Assembly (NCBI RefSeq): GCF_031846345.1
Contig: NZ_JAVRHX010000008.1
Location: 1-64,000 of the forward strand
Length of the DNA: 64,000 nucleotides
Origin: Glaciecola petra
GTDB taxonomy: Bacteria; Pseudomonadota; Gammaproteobacteria; Enterobacterales; Alteromonadaceae
Reading direction: 5' to 3'
The notes under the pieces are model-generated. The model saw only the letters and a list, made by a program, of their open reading frames with translations. It was not told the origin of the DNA and ran no database searches. The translations under genes were made by a program, and so were the position numbers. Each line of letters begins with the position of its first letter. Within the stretch, counting starts at the first letter, position 1. Positions 7,406 through 15,039 of the stretch are shown here, piece by piece.

Positions 7406-7535
7406 ATGACATTACCATAGTGAACATATCTTCCTGTGAAAGTTGCCAATAATTTTAAGGAAGATGCAAACCAAAACGAAAAAATAAACGACTAATACAA
7501 GAACACTGAAGTATTTAGCGGAAAGGAGCAAGATA

Positions 7536-7652
7536 ATGCTGGCACAAATCGATTTACTTAGTTTAGTCCTATCGCCTGTTTTATTTTATATGTGTGGGGC
7601 AGGTGTTTTTTTATTATTGTCGCATCTTAAAATAATCAAGGCTGACATTTAG
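7536..7652 (+). CDS. small membrane protein (38 aa) upstream of the PspC gene
   Basis: This is a short reading frame encoding MLAQIDLLSLVLSPVLFYMC plus 18 more residues. A strong ribosome-binding site AAGGAG (7523-7528) lies seven nt before the ATG. The product is almost entirely one hydrophobic segment followed by a basic end (LKIIKADI), as expected of a single-span inner-membrane protein. It lies between a sigma-54 type promoter and the PspC gene (19-nt gap), so the two are probably cotranscribed. It is not recognisably PspB, PspD or PspG. The good ribosome-binding site and context support expression, but the short length keeps confidence moderate. Confidence 0.6.
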   Translation: MLAQIDLLSLVLSPVLFYMCGAGVFLLLSHLKIIKADI

Positions 7653-7671
7653 TCAATTAGAAGGAAAACAT

Positions 7672-7875
7672 ATGAAAACGGTAATTAACGAAAAACGCTT
7701 TTTTAGAGATCCCCATAAAGCGCTCATTTCAGGCGTATGTGCAGGTATGGCAAAATATTTCGATATCAACGAGTGGATTGTGAGAGGCATAGCTGCTGTT
7801 GCGTTTTGCTTTTTACCATTCGCAATTGGCCTAGCATATGTAATGGCCATATTACTACTTCGTTATAAAGCTTAG
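7672..7875 (+). CDS. PspC-domain membrane protein
   Basis: This 67-residue protein is nearly all PspC domain. A short basic amphipathic start (KRFFRDPHKALISGVCAGMAK) leads to the motif FDINEWIVRG and a membrane segment ending in LLLRYKA. E. coli PspC (119 residues) acts with PspB at the inner membrane to sense envelope damage and free PspF from PspA. This shorter form lacks the periplasmic C-terminal region. A ribosome-binding site AAGGA precedes the ATG. No pspA, pspB or pspF gene is adjacent, so the complete system must lie elsewhere if present. The upstream sigma-54 promoter supports a phage-shock-type role. Confidence 0.88.
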   Translation: MKTVINEKRFFRDPHKALISGVCAGMAKYFDINEWIVRGIAAVAFCFLPFAIGLAYVMAILLLRYKA

Positions 7876-7935
7876 GCTTTTCTGGCAACTTAAATACACA
7901 ATCCGATACGCAATATAGGTAAATAGCCCGATAAA

Positions 7936-8025
7936 CAGCCTAATAGTTATCATTTTTAATCCGTTTATGTGAATAAGCGGTTTCTAATCGTCCTTGTCGA
8001 AGGTAAACTACGCCTATTAGGCTTT
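7936..8025. other. candidate structured RNA or long-stem terminator (outer stem plus two hairpins)
   Basis: A perfect 9-bp outer stem GCCTAATAG (7938-7946)/CTATTAGGC (8014-8022) encloses two hairpins. One is CCGTTTAT-GTGA-ATAAGCGG (7961-7980) with a GNRA-type tetraloop. The other is CCTT-GTCG-AAGG (7992-8003). The arrangement is a three-way junction between the PspC gene and the DUF2333 gene. The outer stem is followed by T-rich sequence, so it might end the PspC transcript or form part of the next gene's leader. No known RNA family is recognised. Confidence 0.4.
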
Positions 8026-8086
8026 GTCGCTTTATTTTATATTCTGATGGATATGCGTTGCGATATATCAAGTCAAAAGGACTCTA

Positions 8087-9079
8087 ATGAATACTTTATT
8101 TAATACCAAATCAATTCTTGGCTTTATTTTTGCCATATTCCTCATCATTGGTGTAGTTGGTTTCTGGTGGGGATTTGAACCCAATACTTTTAATGTCAAC
8201 GTAGCCGCAGATGAGCAAGCAAAAGAGACTAACCAGCGAGTTGTCACGGGGTATACAACAACCAATACACTGATTGCAGTGTTAGAAAAATTATTATATA
8301 AATCTGGTGGTTACATAACAAACGACGTAACTCCTCCTGGTGTTTTTATGGATAACATCCCAAGTTGGGAATTTGGTGTGCTTGAAATGAGCAGAGATCT
8401 AGCGCTAGCTATGCGGAAAGATTTCAGTCGATCGCAGTCTCAATCTATTGAAAACCCAGCTCTTACTAAGGCCCAACCCAGTTTAAACTTTGACAACAAT
8501 CGCTGGATTCTTCCTTCTAGTGAAGGGCAATACGAAGATGCACTTGAACAACTTTATGTATATCGCGATCAATTAGGTGACCCAACTGCCACAAACAACC
8601 AGTTTTATGCTAGAGCTGACAATTTAAGAGATTATTTAAAACAAGTCGAAAAACGATTAGGTAGTCTGTCACAAAAGCTAAGTGCCAGTGTGGGTACAGA
8701 AGTAATTAATACTAATTTGGCGGGCGACAGTGCTGCGAGTAACTCGTCTCCCGAAGCGTCAGTAATGATAAATAAAACGAGTTGGTTTAAGTTAGACGAC
8801 AATTTCTATGAAGCACGCGGTGCTAGTTGGGCTCTCTTGCATTTTTTAAAGGCTATTGAGACTGACTTTGGTGATGTTTTACGCAAAAAAAATGCAACTG
8901 TCAGCTTGCAACAAATAATAAGAGAGCTAGAAGCGACTCAAGAAGCTGTGTTTAGTCCCGTTATATTAAATGGAGACGGCTTCGGTTTATTGGCTAATCA
9001 CTCTTTGGTGATGGCTAACTATATTTCACGGGCTAATGCCGCGTTAATCGAACTTTCAGAATTACTAAACCAGGGTTAA
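8087..9079 (+). CDS. DUF2333 family membrane-anchored protein
   Basis: This 330-residue protein has one N-terminal membrane segment (about residues 11-31, LGFIFAIFLIIGVVGFWWGF) followed by a large periplasmic domain. The domain carries the DUF2333 pattern, including LYKSGGYITNDVTPPG, PSWEFGVLEMSRDLALAMRKDFSRSQ and a late segment containing RGASWALLHFLKAIE. The family is widespread in gammaproteobacteria and has no established function. A ribosome-binding site AAAGGA precedes the ATG. The stop codon is 2 nt before the next ATG, so it is translationally coupled to the outer-membrane barrel gene, which suggests a shared envelope task. Confidence 0.88.
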   Translation: MNTLFNTKSILGFIFAIFLIIGVVGFWWGFEPNTFNVNVAADEQAKETNQRVVTGYTTTNTLIAVLEKLLYKSGGYITNDVTPPGVFMDNIPSWEFGVLEMSRDLALAMRKDFSRSQSQSIENPALTKAQPSLNFDNNRWILPSSEGQYEDALEQLYVYRDQLGDPTATNNQFYARADNLRDYLKQVEKRLGSLSQKLSASVGTEVINTNLAGDSAASNSSPEASVMINKTSWFKLDDNFYEARGASWALLHFLKAIETDFGDVLRKKNATVSLQQIIRELEATQEAVFSPVILNGDGFGLLANHSLVMANYISRANAALIELSELLNQG

Positions 9080-9081
9080 AT

Positions 9082-9846
9082 ATGAAAAATGTAAAAAACT
9101 TAAGTGCAATTGTTATTGCTAGTTCAGCATTATTGTTGAGTACACAAGCAAATGCCGATACTTTGCTGGGCGGCTATTTAGGCGCCCAAGCGTGGAATAT
9201 GGATGCAACAGGCGGTTTCTCTGAAAACGAAAATATCGCTGGTTTTGCCTTTGAGTCAGAACAAAACGCAAGTTTTTACGCTGCGCTTGAACACCCAATT
9301 CCTCTCGTGCCAAACATTAAGCTGGCCCGAACCACAATGGATACACAAGGTTCAACAACACTCGACACACAATTTAATTTTGGTGATGAAGTCTTTCTTG
9401 CTAACGCTACGCTAGACACCCAAATTGAAATGACTGCGACAGACTATATTTTATATTATGAATTATTAGATTCTGATATAGCTACACTCGACATAGGTGT
9501 AGCAGCAAAACAACTTGAAGGTGACATTGTTGTTGTTGATCAAGATGGTAACATGGCAGAAGAAGAGTTTGATGGCATGATACCCATGGCATATGCCAAG
9601 GTTGCTTTTGGCTTACCATTGACGGGGCTTGGTGTTTTTGCTGAAGGTACATTTTTGTCAATAGATGACGATTCATTTACCGATTATCAGGCAGGCATTA
9701 GCTACAACTTTGTCGAAACCCTAGCGATAGATATGACGATACAACTTGGTTATAGGTCTACCGAATTAGATATCGAAGACTTAGATGACATTTATGCTAA
9801 TTTAGAGTTTGATGGCGCATTTTTAGGTATCGAATTCGATTTCTAA
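9082..9846 (+). CDS. outer-membrane beta-barrel protein, TIGR04219 family
   Basis: This 254-residue protein has a Sec signal peptide (cleavage near ...STQANA-DT, residue 25-26) and alternating hydrophobic beta-strands across the mature part. It ends in a phenylalanine (IEFDF), the usual BAM recognition signal. The start of the mature chain (LLGGYLGAQAW) and the acidic loops fit the TIGR04219 outer-membrane protein family. The mature chain is strongly acidic, as is common for marine surface proteins. It follows the DUF2333 gene by 2 nt. Its substrate or role is unknown. Confidence 0.85.
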   Translation: MKNVKNLSAIVIASSALLLSTQANADTLLGGYLGAQAWNMDATGGFSENENIAGFAFESEQNASFYAALEHPIPLVPNIKLARTTMDTQGSTTLDTQFNFGDEVFLANATLDTQIEMTATDYILYYELLDSDIATLDIGVAAKQLEGDIVVVDQDGNMAEEEFDGMIPMAYAKVAFGLPLTGLGVFAEGTFLSIDDDSFTDYQAGISYNFVETLAIDMTIQLGYRSTELDIEDLDDIYANLEFDGAFLGIEFDF

Positions 9847-9952
9847 ATTGTTTCAGTACAAAACAGAATAAAAAATTAGTTTTTATTCTTTCCAGTTATC
9901 AAAATTAATCGTTATGCTTATTTTAATTATAAGCCTAGCGATTTTTTTTTTA

Positions 9953-11764
9953 ATGACTAAAAATAACAGTAATTCCCCAATAACACCGCTTGACCAAGCT
10001 CAATTGTCTCGCCTGTCACAAGCGGTTTCAGGACTCAGTAAAGATCAACTTATTTGGGCGAGTGGATTTGTCGCTGGCGTAGCAGCGGGTGCAAACAATC
10101 AGCAACAGTCTCAAGCTTTGACAAGCACAGAACAAGCAACCCTGACGATTTTATATGGCTCACAAACAGGCAATGCCAAACATGAAGCGACTAGTTTTGG
10201 TGAGAAATTAAAAACAAAAGGCTTGGCACCTAAAGTTATCAGCATGAGCGATTATAAGCCAAGAAAATTAAAAGATGAAACGCATCTTATAATATTTGTG
10301 AGCACACATGGCGAGGGTGATGCACCAGATGACGCAGTTGAATTACACGAATTTGTGCACAGTAAAAAAGCGCCCAAATTAGGTAACTTAAAATATGCGG
10401 TAGTAGGCTTAGGTGATACTAGCTATGAATTCTTTTGCCAAACTGCAAAAGATTTTGATGCTAGTTTACAAAAGCTAGGTGCTACTTCGCTCGCAGGGCG
10501 ACTTGATTGTGACGTAGATTATGCCGATACTATCAGCAAATGGGCGGAACAAATGACTGCCTCACTGGTAAGTGATTTAACCGCTAATGCAGCTTCTAAT
10601 GCAGAGACTAGTGCTCAAAACACATCTATGCCCATAAATACTATTAGTAATCTGTACACAAAACAAAACCCCTTGCGGGCGAATTTGGGCGCTTGTCTTA
10701 AAATTACTGGCCGAGACTCAGTGAAAGATATCAGGCACATTGAGATTATGCTTGAAGACTCTGGATTAAAATATCAAGTAGGTGATGCTTTAGGTATTTA
10801 CTTTAAAAACGACCCTGAAATAGTTGAACGTATATTAAGAGTTACACAAACTAAAGCCGAAGAAGAGGTTTCTGTTAAAAACGAAGTCATGACGTTAAGC
10901 CAAGCATTGACAAATAAGTTAGAATTAACCTTAAGCTATCCTGGATTTGTAAAGGCTTATCAAAACGCTAGCCATGATACTGCACTTCACGAACTATTAG
11001 TTGACAAAAAAGCACTCAGAAAATTTTTGGAAGAACGCCAAATTGTAGATATTATTGAACAATATCCGAATGTGATATCGGCTCAAACGCTAGTCGATGC
11101 CCTTCGTCCCATTAGCCCGCGTCTGTATTCTATTGCGTCAAGTCAAAATGAAGTTGAAGACGAAGTCCATTTAACCGTCGCTCATGTTGATTACCAAGCT
11201 TTTGGTAGCCGTCATCAAGGTGGTGCCTCAGGCTTTTTATCGACCCGCCTACAAGAGGGCGAAGAAGTCGAAATATTTATTGAGTCAAATGATAACTTCA
11301 GACTTCCTTCGGACACAAATACACCAGTTATAATGATTGGCCCGGGGACTGGAATCGCCCCATTTAGAGCATTTATGCAAGAACGTGATGTGACTGAAGC
11401 AACTGGGAAAAATTGGTTGTTTTTTGGTAATCCACATTTCACGCAAGACTTTTTATACCAAGTTGAATGGCAAGCATATTTAAAGTCAGGTTTATTAAAC
11501 AAAATCAGTTTAGCCTTTTCGCGTGACCAAGCAGAAAAAATATATGTACAAGATAAATTACTTGAACAAGGCGAGGAAGTTTTCGAATGGCTGGAGCAAG
11601 GTGCGCACCTTTATATTTGTGGTGATGCAATGCGTATGGCAAAAGACGTTGAGCAAGCGCTGCTATCTATTATTCAGAAATACGGTAACAAAGATGAGAA
11701 AGCAGCAAAACAATACTTACTAGAGATGCGCAAAGCTAAACGATATCAAAAGGATGTTTACTAA
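9953..11764 (+). CDS. cysJ: sulfite reductase [NADPH] flavoprotein alpha subunit
   Basis: CysJ passes electrons from NADPH through FAD and FMN to the CysI hemoprotein in assimilatory sulfate reduction. The order of domains is a short leader, a flavodoxin-like FMN domain (YGSQTGNA, STHGEGDAP, LGDTSYEFFC), a connecting domain, an FAD domain (RLYSIASS, GGASGFLS) and an NADPH domain (GPGTGIAPFRAFMQER, YICGDAMRMAKDVE) ending in the family tail YQKDVY. I place the start at the ATG at 9953 (603 residues), because the upstream ATG at 9914 would add a hydrophobic stretch (LILIISLAIFF) foreign to this cytoplasmic enzyme. Neither start has a clear ribosome-binding site. The stop overlaps the cysI start (TAATG). 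Confidence 0.95.
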   Translation: MTKNNSNSPITPLDQAQLSRLSQAVSGLSKDQLIWASGFVAGVAAGANNQQQSQALTSTEQATLTILYGSQTGNAKHEATSFGEKLKTKGLAPKVISMSDYKPRKLKDETHLIIFVSTHGEGDAPDDAVELHEFVHSKKAPKLGNLKYAVVGLGDTSYEFFCQTAKDFDASLQKLGATSLAGRLDCDVDYADTISKWAEQMTASLVSDLTANAASNAETSAQNTSMPINTISNLYTKQNPLRANLGACLKITGRDSVKDIRHIEIMLEDSGLKYQVGDALGIYFKNDPEIVERILRVTQTKAEEEVSVKNEVMTLSQALTNKLELTLSYPGFVKAYQNASHDTALHELLVDKKALRKFLEERQIVDIIEQYPNVISAQTLVDALRPISPRLYSIASSQNEVEDEVHLTVAHVDYQAFGSRHQGGASGFLSTRLQEGEEVEIFIESNDNFRLPSDTNTPVIMIGPGTGIAPFRAFMQERDVTEATGKNWLFFGNPHFTQDFLYQVEWQAYLKSGLLNKISLAFSRDQAEKIYVQDKLLEQGEEVFEWLEQGAHLYICGDAMRMAKDVEQALLSIIQKYGNKDEKAAKQYLLEMRKAKRYQKDVY

Positions 11765-13476
11765 TGGCTGACAACAAAAACCTAATAGTAGAAGGTAAGC
11801 TTGCAGACAACGAGCGCATGAAAGCACAAAGTAAGCATTTACGGGGCACGATTACCACCGATTTAGCTGATGATGTTACCGGTGGTTTTACCGCCGACAA
11901 CTTCCAACTTATACGTTTTCACGGCATGTATCAGCAAGATGATCGTGATATAAGAGCAGAAAGAGCCAAGCAAAAACTTGAGCCACTGCATAACGTTATG
12001 CTGCGAGCAAGACTACCCGGAGGTGTAATTACGCCAGAACAATGGCTAGTTATCGACAAATTCGCGGAAGAGAAAACGATGTATGGAAGTATTCGCTTAA
12101 CGACTCGACAAACCTTTCAATTTCATGGTGTTTTAAAACCCAATGTAAAACCTATGCACCAACTATTGAATTCAACTGGCATCGACTCTATTGCCACTGC
12201 AGGAGATGTAAACAGAAATGTGTTATGCACCTCAAACCCTGTTGAGTCTGAATTGCATAAACAAGCATGGAATTGGGCAGCAAAAATAAGTGAACACTTA
12301 CTCCCCAAAACTAACGCTTATGCAGAAATTTGGTTAGATGGTGAGAAAGTAGAGTCAACGCAAGAACAAGAACCTATCCTGGGCGATAACTATTTACCCA
12401 GAAAATTTAAAACCACTGTTGTCATTCCGCCACATAACGATGTTGACGTGCATGCTAATGACCTGAACTTTGTTGCCATTGCAGAAAACGACAAATTAGT
12501 CGGTTTTAATGTATTAGTGGGTGGCGGCTTAGCTATGACACATGGTGATATGACTACCTTTCCAAGAAAAGCAGATAATTTTGGATTTGTTAGCTTAGAC
12601 AAAACACTCGATGTTGCCGCTGCAGTTGTTTCAACTCAGCGAGATTGGGGAAACAGAACCAACCGTAAAAATGCAAAAACCAAATATACACTTGAACGTG
12701 TCGGCGTAGACACCTTCAAAAAAGAAGTAGAAAAACGAGCGAGTATGACTTTCGCTGAAAGCCGCCCTTTTAAACTGACATCTCGTGGCGATCGGTTTGG
12801 CTGGGTCAAAGGGATAGATGGTAAGCATCACCTTACTTTGTTTATTGAAAATGGCCGAATATTAGACTTTGCAAACAAATCATTAAAAAAAGGCTGTGCA
12901 GAGATTGCAAAAGTTCATCAAGGTGATTTTAGACTAACAGCTAATCAAAATTTAATTGTTGCGGGTGTACCTGAAGACCAAAAAGCGCTTATTGAAGCAA
13001 TCGCCACACAACATGGCCTGTTAGAAGCCAATACCAGCAAGCAAAGGCAAGATTCTATGGCTTGCGTTTCGCTTCCCACATGTCCACTTGCAATGGCAGA
13101 AGCGGAACGCTATTTACCAAGCGCTGTAGACCAATTAGAGAGCATTCTGAGTAAGCATGGACTGGCACATGAAAGTATCATTTATCGGATAACTGGCTGC
13201 CCTAATGGATGTGGCAGAGCGATGCTTGCCGAGATTGGTTTGGTCGGAAAAGGACCAAACAAATATAACCTTCATATCGGTGGAAATCGTGAGGGAACCC
13301 GTATCCCTAAAATGTACAAAGAAAACATAGTAGATACCGAAATTATGCAAATAATTGACGAATTGATCGGCCGTTGGTCCAAAGAACGTCTACAAAATGA
13401 AGCTTTTGGTGACTTTGTAATCCGAGCTGGAATAGTTGCGCCTGTAGTCAACTCTGCGGAGGATTTTTATGCATAA
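11764..13476 (+). CDS. cysI: sulfite reductase [NADPH] hemoprotein beta subunit
   Basis: CysI reduces sulfite to sulfide with six electrons using a siroheme coupled to a [4Fe-4S] cluster. The four cluster cysteines are at 434, 440, 479 and 483 (CVSLPTC and GCPNGC), the same numbering as in E. coli CysI. The sulfite-binding arginine/lysine segments are present, including YGSIRLTTRQTFQFHG and TNRKNAKTKY. The length of 570 residues is standard. Its ATG overlaps the cysJ stop by 1 nt and its end overlaps cysH by 8 nt, giving a tightly coupled cysJIH operon. No siroheme synthase gene is nearby. Confidence 0.97.
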   Translation: MADNKNLIVEGKLADNERMKAQSKHLRGTITTDLADDVTGGFTADNFQLIRFHGMYQQDDRDIRAERAKQKLEPLHNVMLRARLPGGVITPEQWLVIDKFAEEKTMYGSIRLTTRQTFQFHGVLKPNVKPMHQLLNSTGIDSIATAGDVNRNVLCTSNPVESELHKQAWNWAAKISEHLLPKTNAYAEIWLDGEKVESTQEQEPILGDNYLPRKFKTTVVIPPHNDVDVHANDLNFVAIAENDKLVGFNVLVGGGLAMTHGDMTTFPRKADNFGFVSLDKTLDVAAAVVSTQRDWGNRTNRKNAKTKYTLERVGVDTFKKEVEKRASMTFAESRPFKLTSRGDRFGWVKGIDGKHHLTLFIENGRILDFANKSLKKGCAEIAKVHQGDFRLTANQNLIVAGVPEDQKALIEAIATQHGLLEANTSKQRQDSMACVSLPTCPLAMAEAERYLPSAVDQLESILSKHGLAHESIIYRITGCPNGCGRAMLAEIGLVGKGPNKYNLHIGGNREGTRIPKMYKENIVDTEIMQIIDELIGRWSKERLQNEAFGDFVIRAGIVAPVVNSAEDFYA

Positions 13477-14242
13477 TGTAGCATACAAAGAAAACACCAA
13501 ACAAAACAAGGTAATATCTCCCGCTGTTTTAAACATAAATGAAACCGATATCTCACAACTGAATACTACTTTGGAGAGCAAGAGCATTACTGAAAGAGTA
13601 GAGTGGGCTATGGAGAATTTACCAGGCACCCATATAGTATCTTCCAGTTTCGGTGCTCAGTCTGCTGTTATGCTACATTTGCTCAACCAAGTAGCGCCTG
13701 GCATATCGGTTGTGCTGACCGATACCGGCTATTTATTTCCAGAGACCTATCAATTTATTGACCAGCTCAGTGAACAACTAAACCTTAACCTTAAGGTTTA
13801 CAGAGCAGACATCACCCCAGCTTGGCAAGAAGCACGTTATGGAAAGTTATGGGAAAACGGCATTAAAGGTATAGAAAAATATAATCAAATAAATAAAGTT
13901 ACCCCAATGAAAGCTGCATTAAACGAATTAAATGCAAAAACTTGGTTTGCTGGCTTAAGAAGAAGCCAGTCAGGTAGTAGGAAAAATTTAGATATTCTGC
14001 AAATACAAGCACAACAGTTTAAGGTGCATCCTATTGTTGATTTAAACAATCAACAGTTACATCGTTATATGACATTAAACAACTTACCATATCATCCGCT
14101 ATGGGAGCATGGGTATGTATCTATTGGTGATTGGCATACAACACGCAAACTTGAAGCAGGTATGAACGAGGAGGATACTCGTTTTTTTGGCCTGAAAAGA
14201 GAATGTGGTCTTCATGAGTTTGGTGATGGCGATGGTATCTAA
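13469..14242 (+). CDS. cysH: phosphoadenosine phosphosulfate reductase
   Basis: CysH reduces PAPS to sulfite with thioredoxin, the step before CysJI. The P-loop-like start (SSFGAQSAVMLHLL), the DTGYLFPETY segment, GLRRSQSGSR and the C-terminal catalytic ECGLH (Cys246) are present. The extra CC...CxxC cysteines that bind a [4Fe-4S] cluster in APS reductases are absent, so PAPS is the expected substrate. The ATG at 13469 overlaps the end of cysI and has the ribosome-binding site GGAGGA (13458-13463). It is the last gene of cysJIH. The sulfate activation genes (cysDNC) are not in this window. Confidence 0.95.
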   Translation: MHNVAYKENTKQNKVISPAVLNINETDISQLNTTLESKSITERVEWAMENLPGTHIVSSSFGAQSAVMLHLLNQVAPGISVVLTDTGYLFPETYQFIDQLSEQLNLNLKVYRADITPAWQEARYGKLWENGIKGIEKYNQINKVTPMKAALNELNAKTWFAGLRRSQSGSRKNLDILQIQAQQFKVHPIVDLNNQQLHRYMTLNNLPYHPLWEHGYVSIGDWHTTRKLEAGMNEEDTRFFGLKRECGLHEFGDGDGI

Positions 14243-14393
14243 AAACGTGTAGTCGCTTCCAAGCATTGAAACATAAGTTTAAACTTTTTGTCATATTTCT
14301 GTAATGTTGGTATGATCCCAACTTGCTTTTATAGTTATTTTGTTTTATACTTTTCTGTAATGAATTCACCCAAGACTTAACAGGAAGGTATAT

Positions 14394-14711
14394 ATGAAGC
14401 CCTCGTTTTTAAAAACCACTATGTCGATATTACTAGTGTTGGCATCAAATTCTTTATTGGCGGAGTCTGCTTTACAAGGTGAAACTAAGGCATTCAAATG
14501 TATGAATAAGCAATCATTTGAAATAAATAGTAATTGTATGCAGTTAGATATTTCGTCAAATTTAGTTTTCAAAAAAGCAGAATCCAACATGTATGATAAC
14601 ATCAACGGTTCGAGTGACAGAGTATTGGCATCCATGACGTTCAACCCAAAGCTGATGGAAATTAATATTGTAGCTCATAAAGACGCTACGCTAGCGAAAG
14701 TCGTACAGTAA
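14394..14711 (+). CDS. small secreted protein of unknown function (105 aa)
   Basis: I do not recognise this gene. It has a Sec signal peptide of about 23 residues ending near LLAESA, then an ~80-residue periplasmic domain with two cysteines (about positions 36 and 49) that could form a disulfide. A strong ribosome-binding site (AGGAAGG) supports the ATG at 14394. A rho-independent terminator follows directly (14728-14755), so it is a single-gene transcript. Confidence 0.8.
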   Translation: MKPSFLKTTMSILLVLASNSLLAESALQGETKAFKCMNKQSFEINSNCMQLDISSNLVFKKAESNMYDNINGSSDRVLASMTFNPKLMEINIVAHKDATLAKVVQ

Positions 14712-14727
14712 AAAAATATTAGTTGAG

Positions 14728-14755
14728 AAAGCCTCCATTTGGAGGTTTTTTTTTG
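14728..14755 (+). terminator. rho-independent terminator
   Basis: The stem AAAGCCTCC/GGAGGTTTT (one G-T pair) with loop ATTT is followed by a run of eight or more T, 17 nt after the stop of the 105-aa protein gene. Confidence 0.88.
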
Positions 14756-14916
14756 ACTTAAATCAAGCACCTGCATTATATCGAAATACCTCCCTTTATG
14801 AGCATACTAGCGTGAAGTATCATTGACATATTAAAAATGTAAATTTGTTGCTATACTCGTCAGTAAAAGGTGAATTATTGTTACGTTAGTTTTCGATTAA
14901 ATAAAGTGTTCATGCA

Positions 14917-14964
14917 CAAATATGAATTGATATTGGACGGATTTCATCTTCAATTGCATATTTG
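14917..14964 (+). other. leader hairpin upstream of first diguanylate cyclase gene
   Basis: The 328-nt gap between 14712 and 15039 holds no gene. Its main feature is a long imperfect stem: CAAATATGAATTGA (14917-14930) pairs with TCAATTGCATATTTG (14950-14964), with one bulged base and a 19-nt loop. It would lie in the 5' leader of the cyclase mRNA. It does not show the conserved c-di-GMP-I riboswitch core. Confidence 0.45.
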
Positions 14965-15039
14965 GCGCTAGGCTTGATTGCTGATTTGAATAATCAATCA
15001 AAAGTCATGTTGTTTGTGTATGAGTATATAAGAATAATA

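Noticed and set aside
9914..9952. Upstream ATG for cysJ adding a hydrophobic N-terminus
   Set aside because: It would give a soluble flavoprotein a membrane-like stretch not seen in the family; the ATG at 9953 gives the normal N-terminus.
14712..15039. c-di-GMP riboswitch in the leader of the diguanylate cyclase gene
   Set aside because: The conserved core and tetraloop-receptor features of class I and II aptamers are absent; only a simple hairpin is seen.
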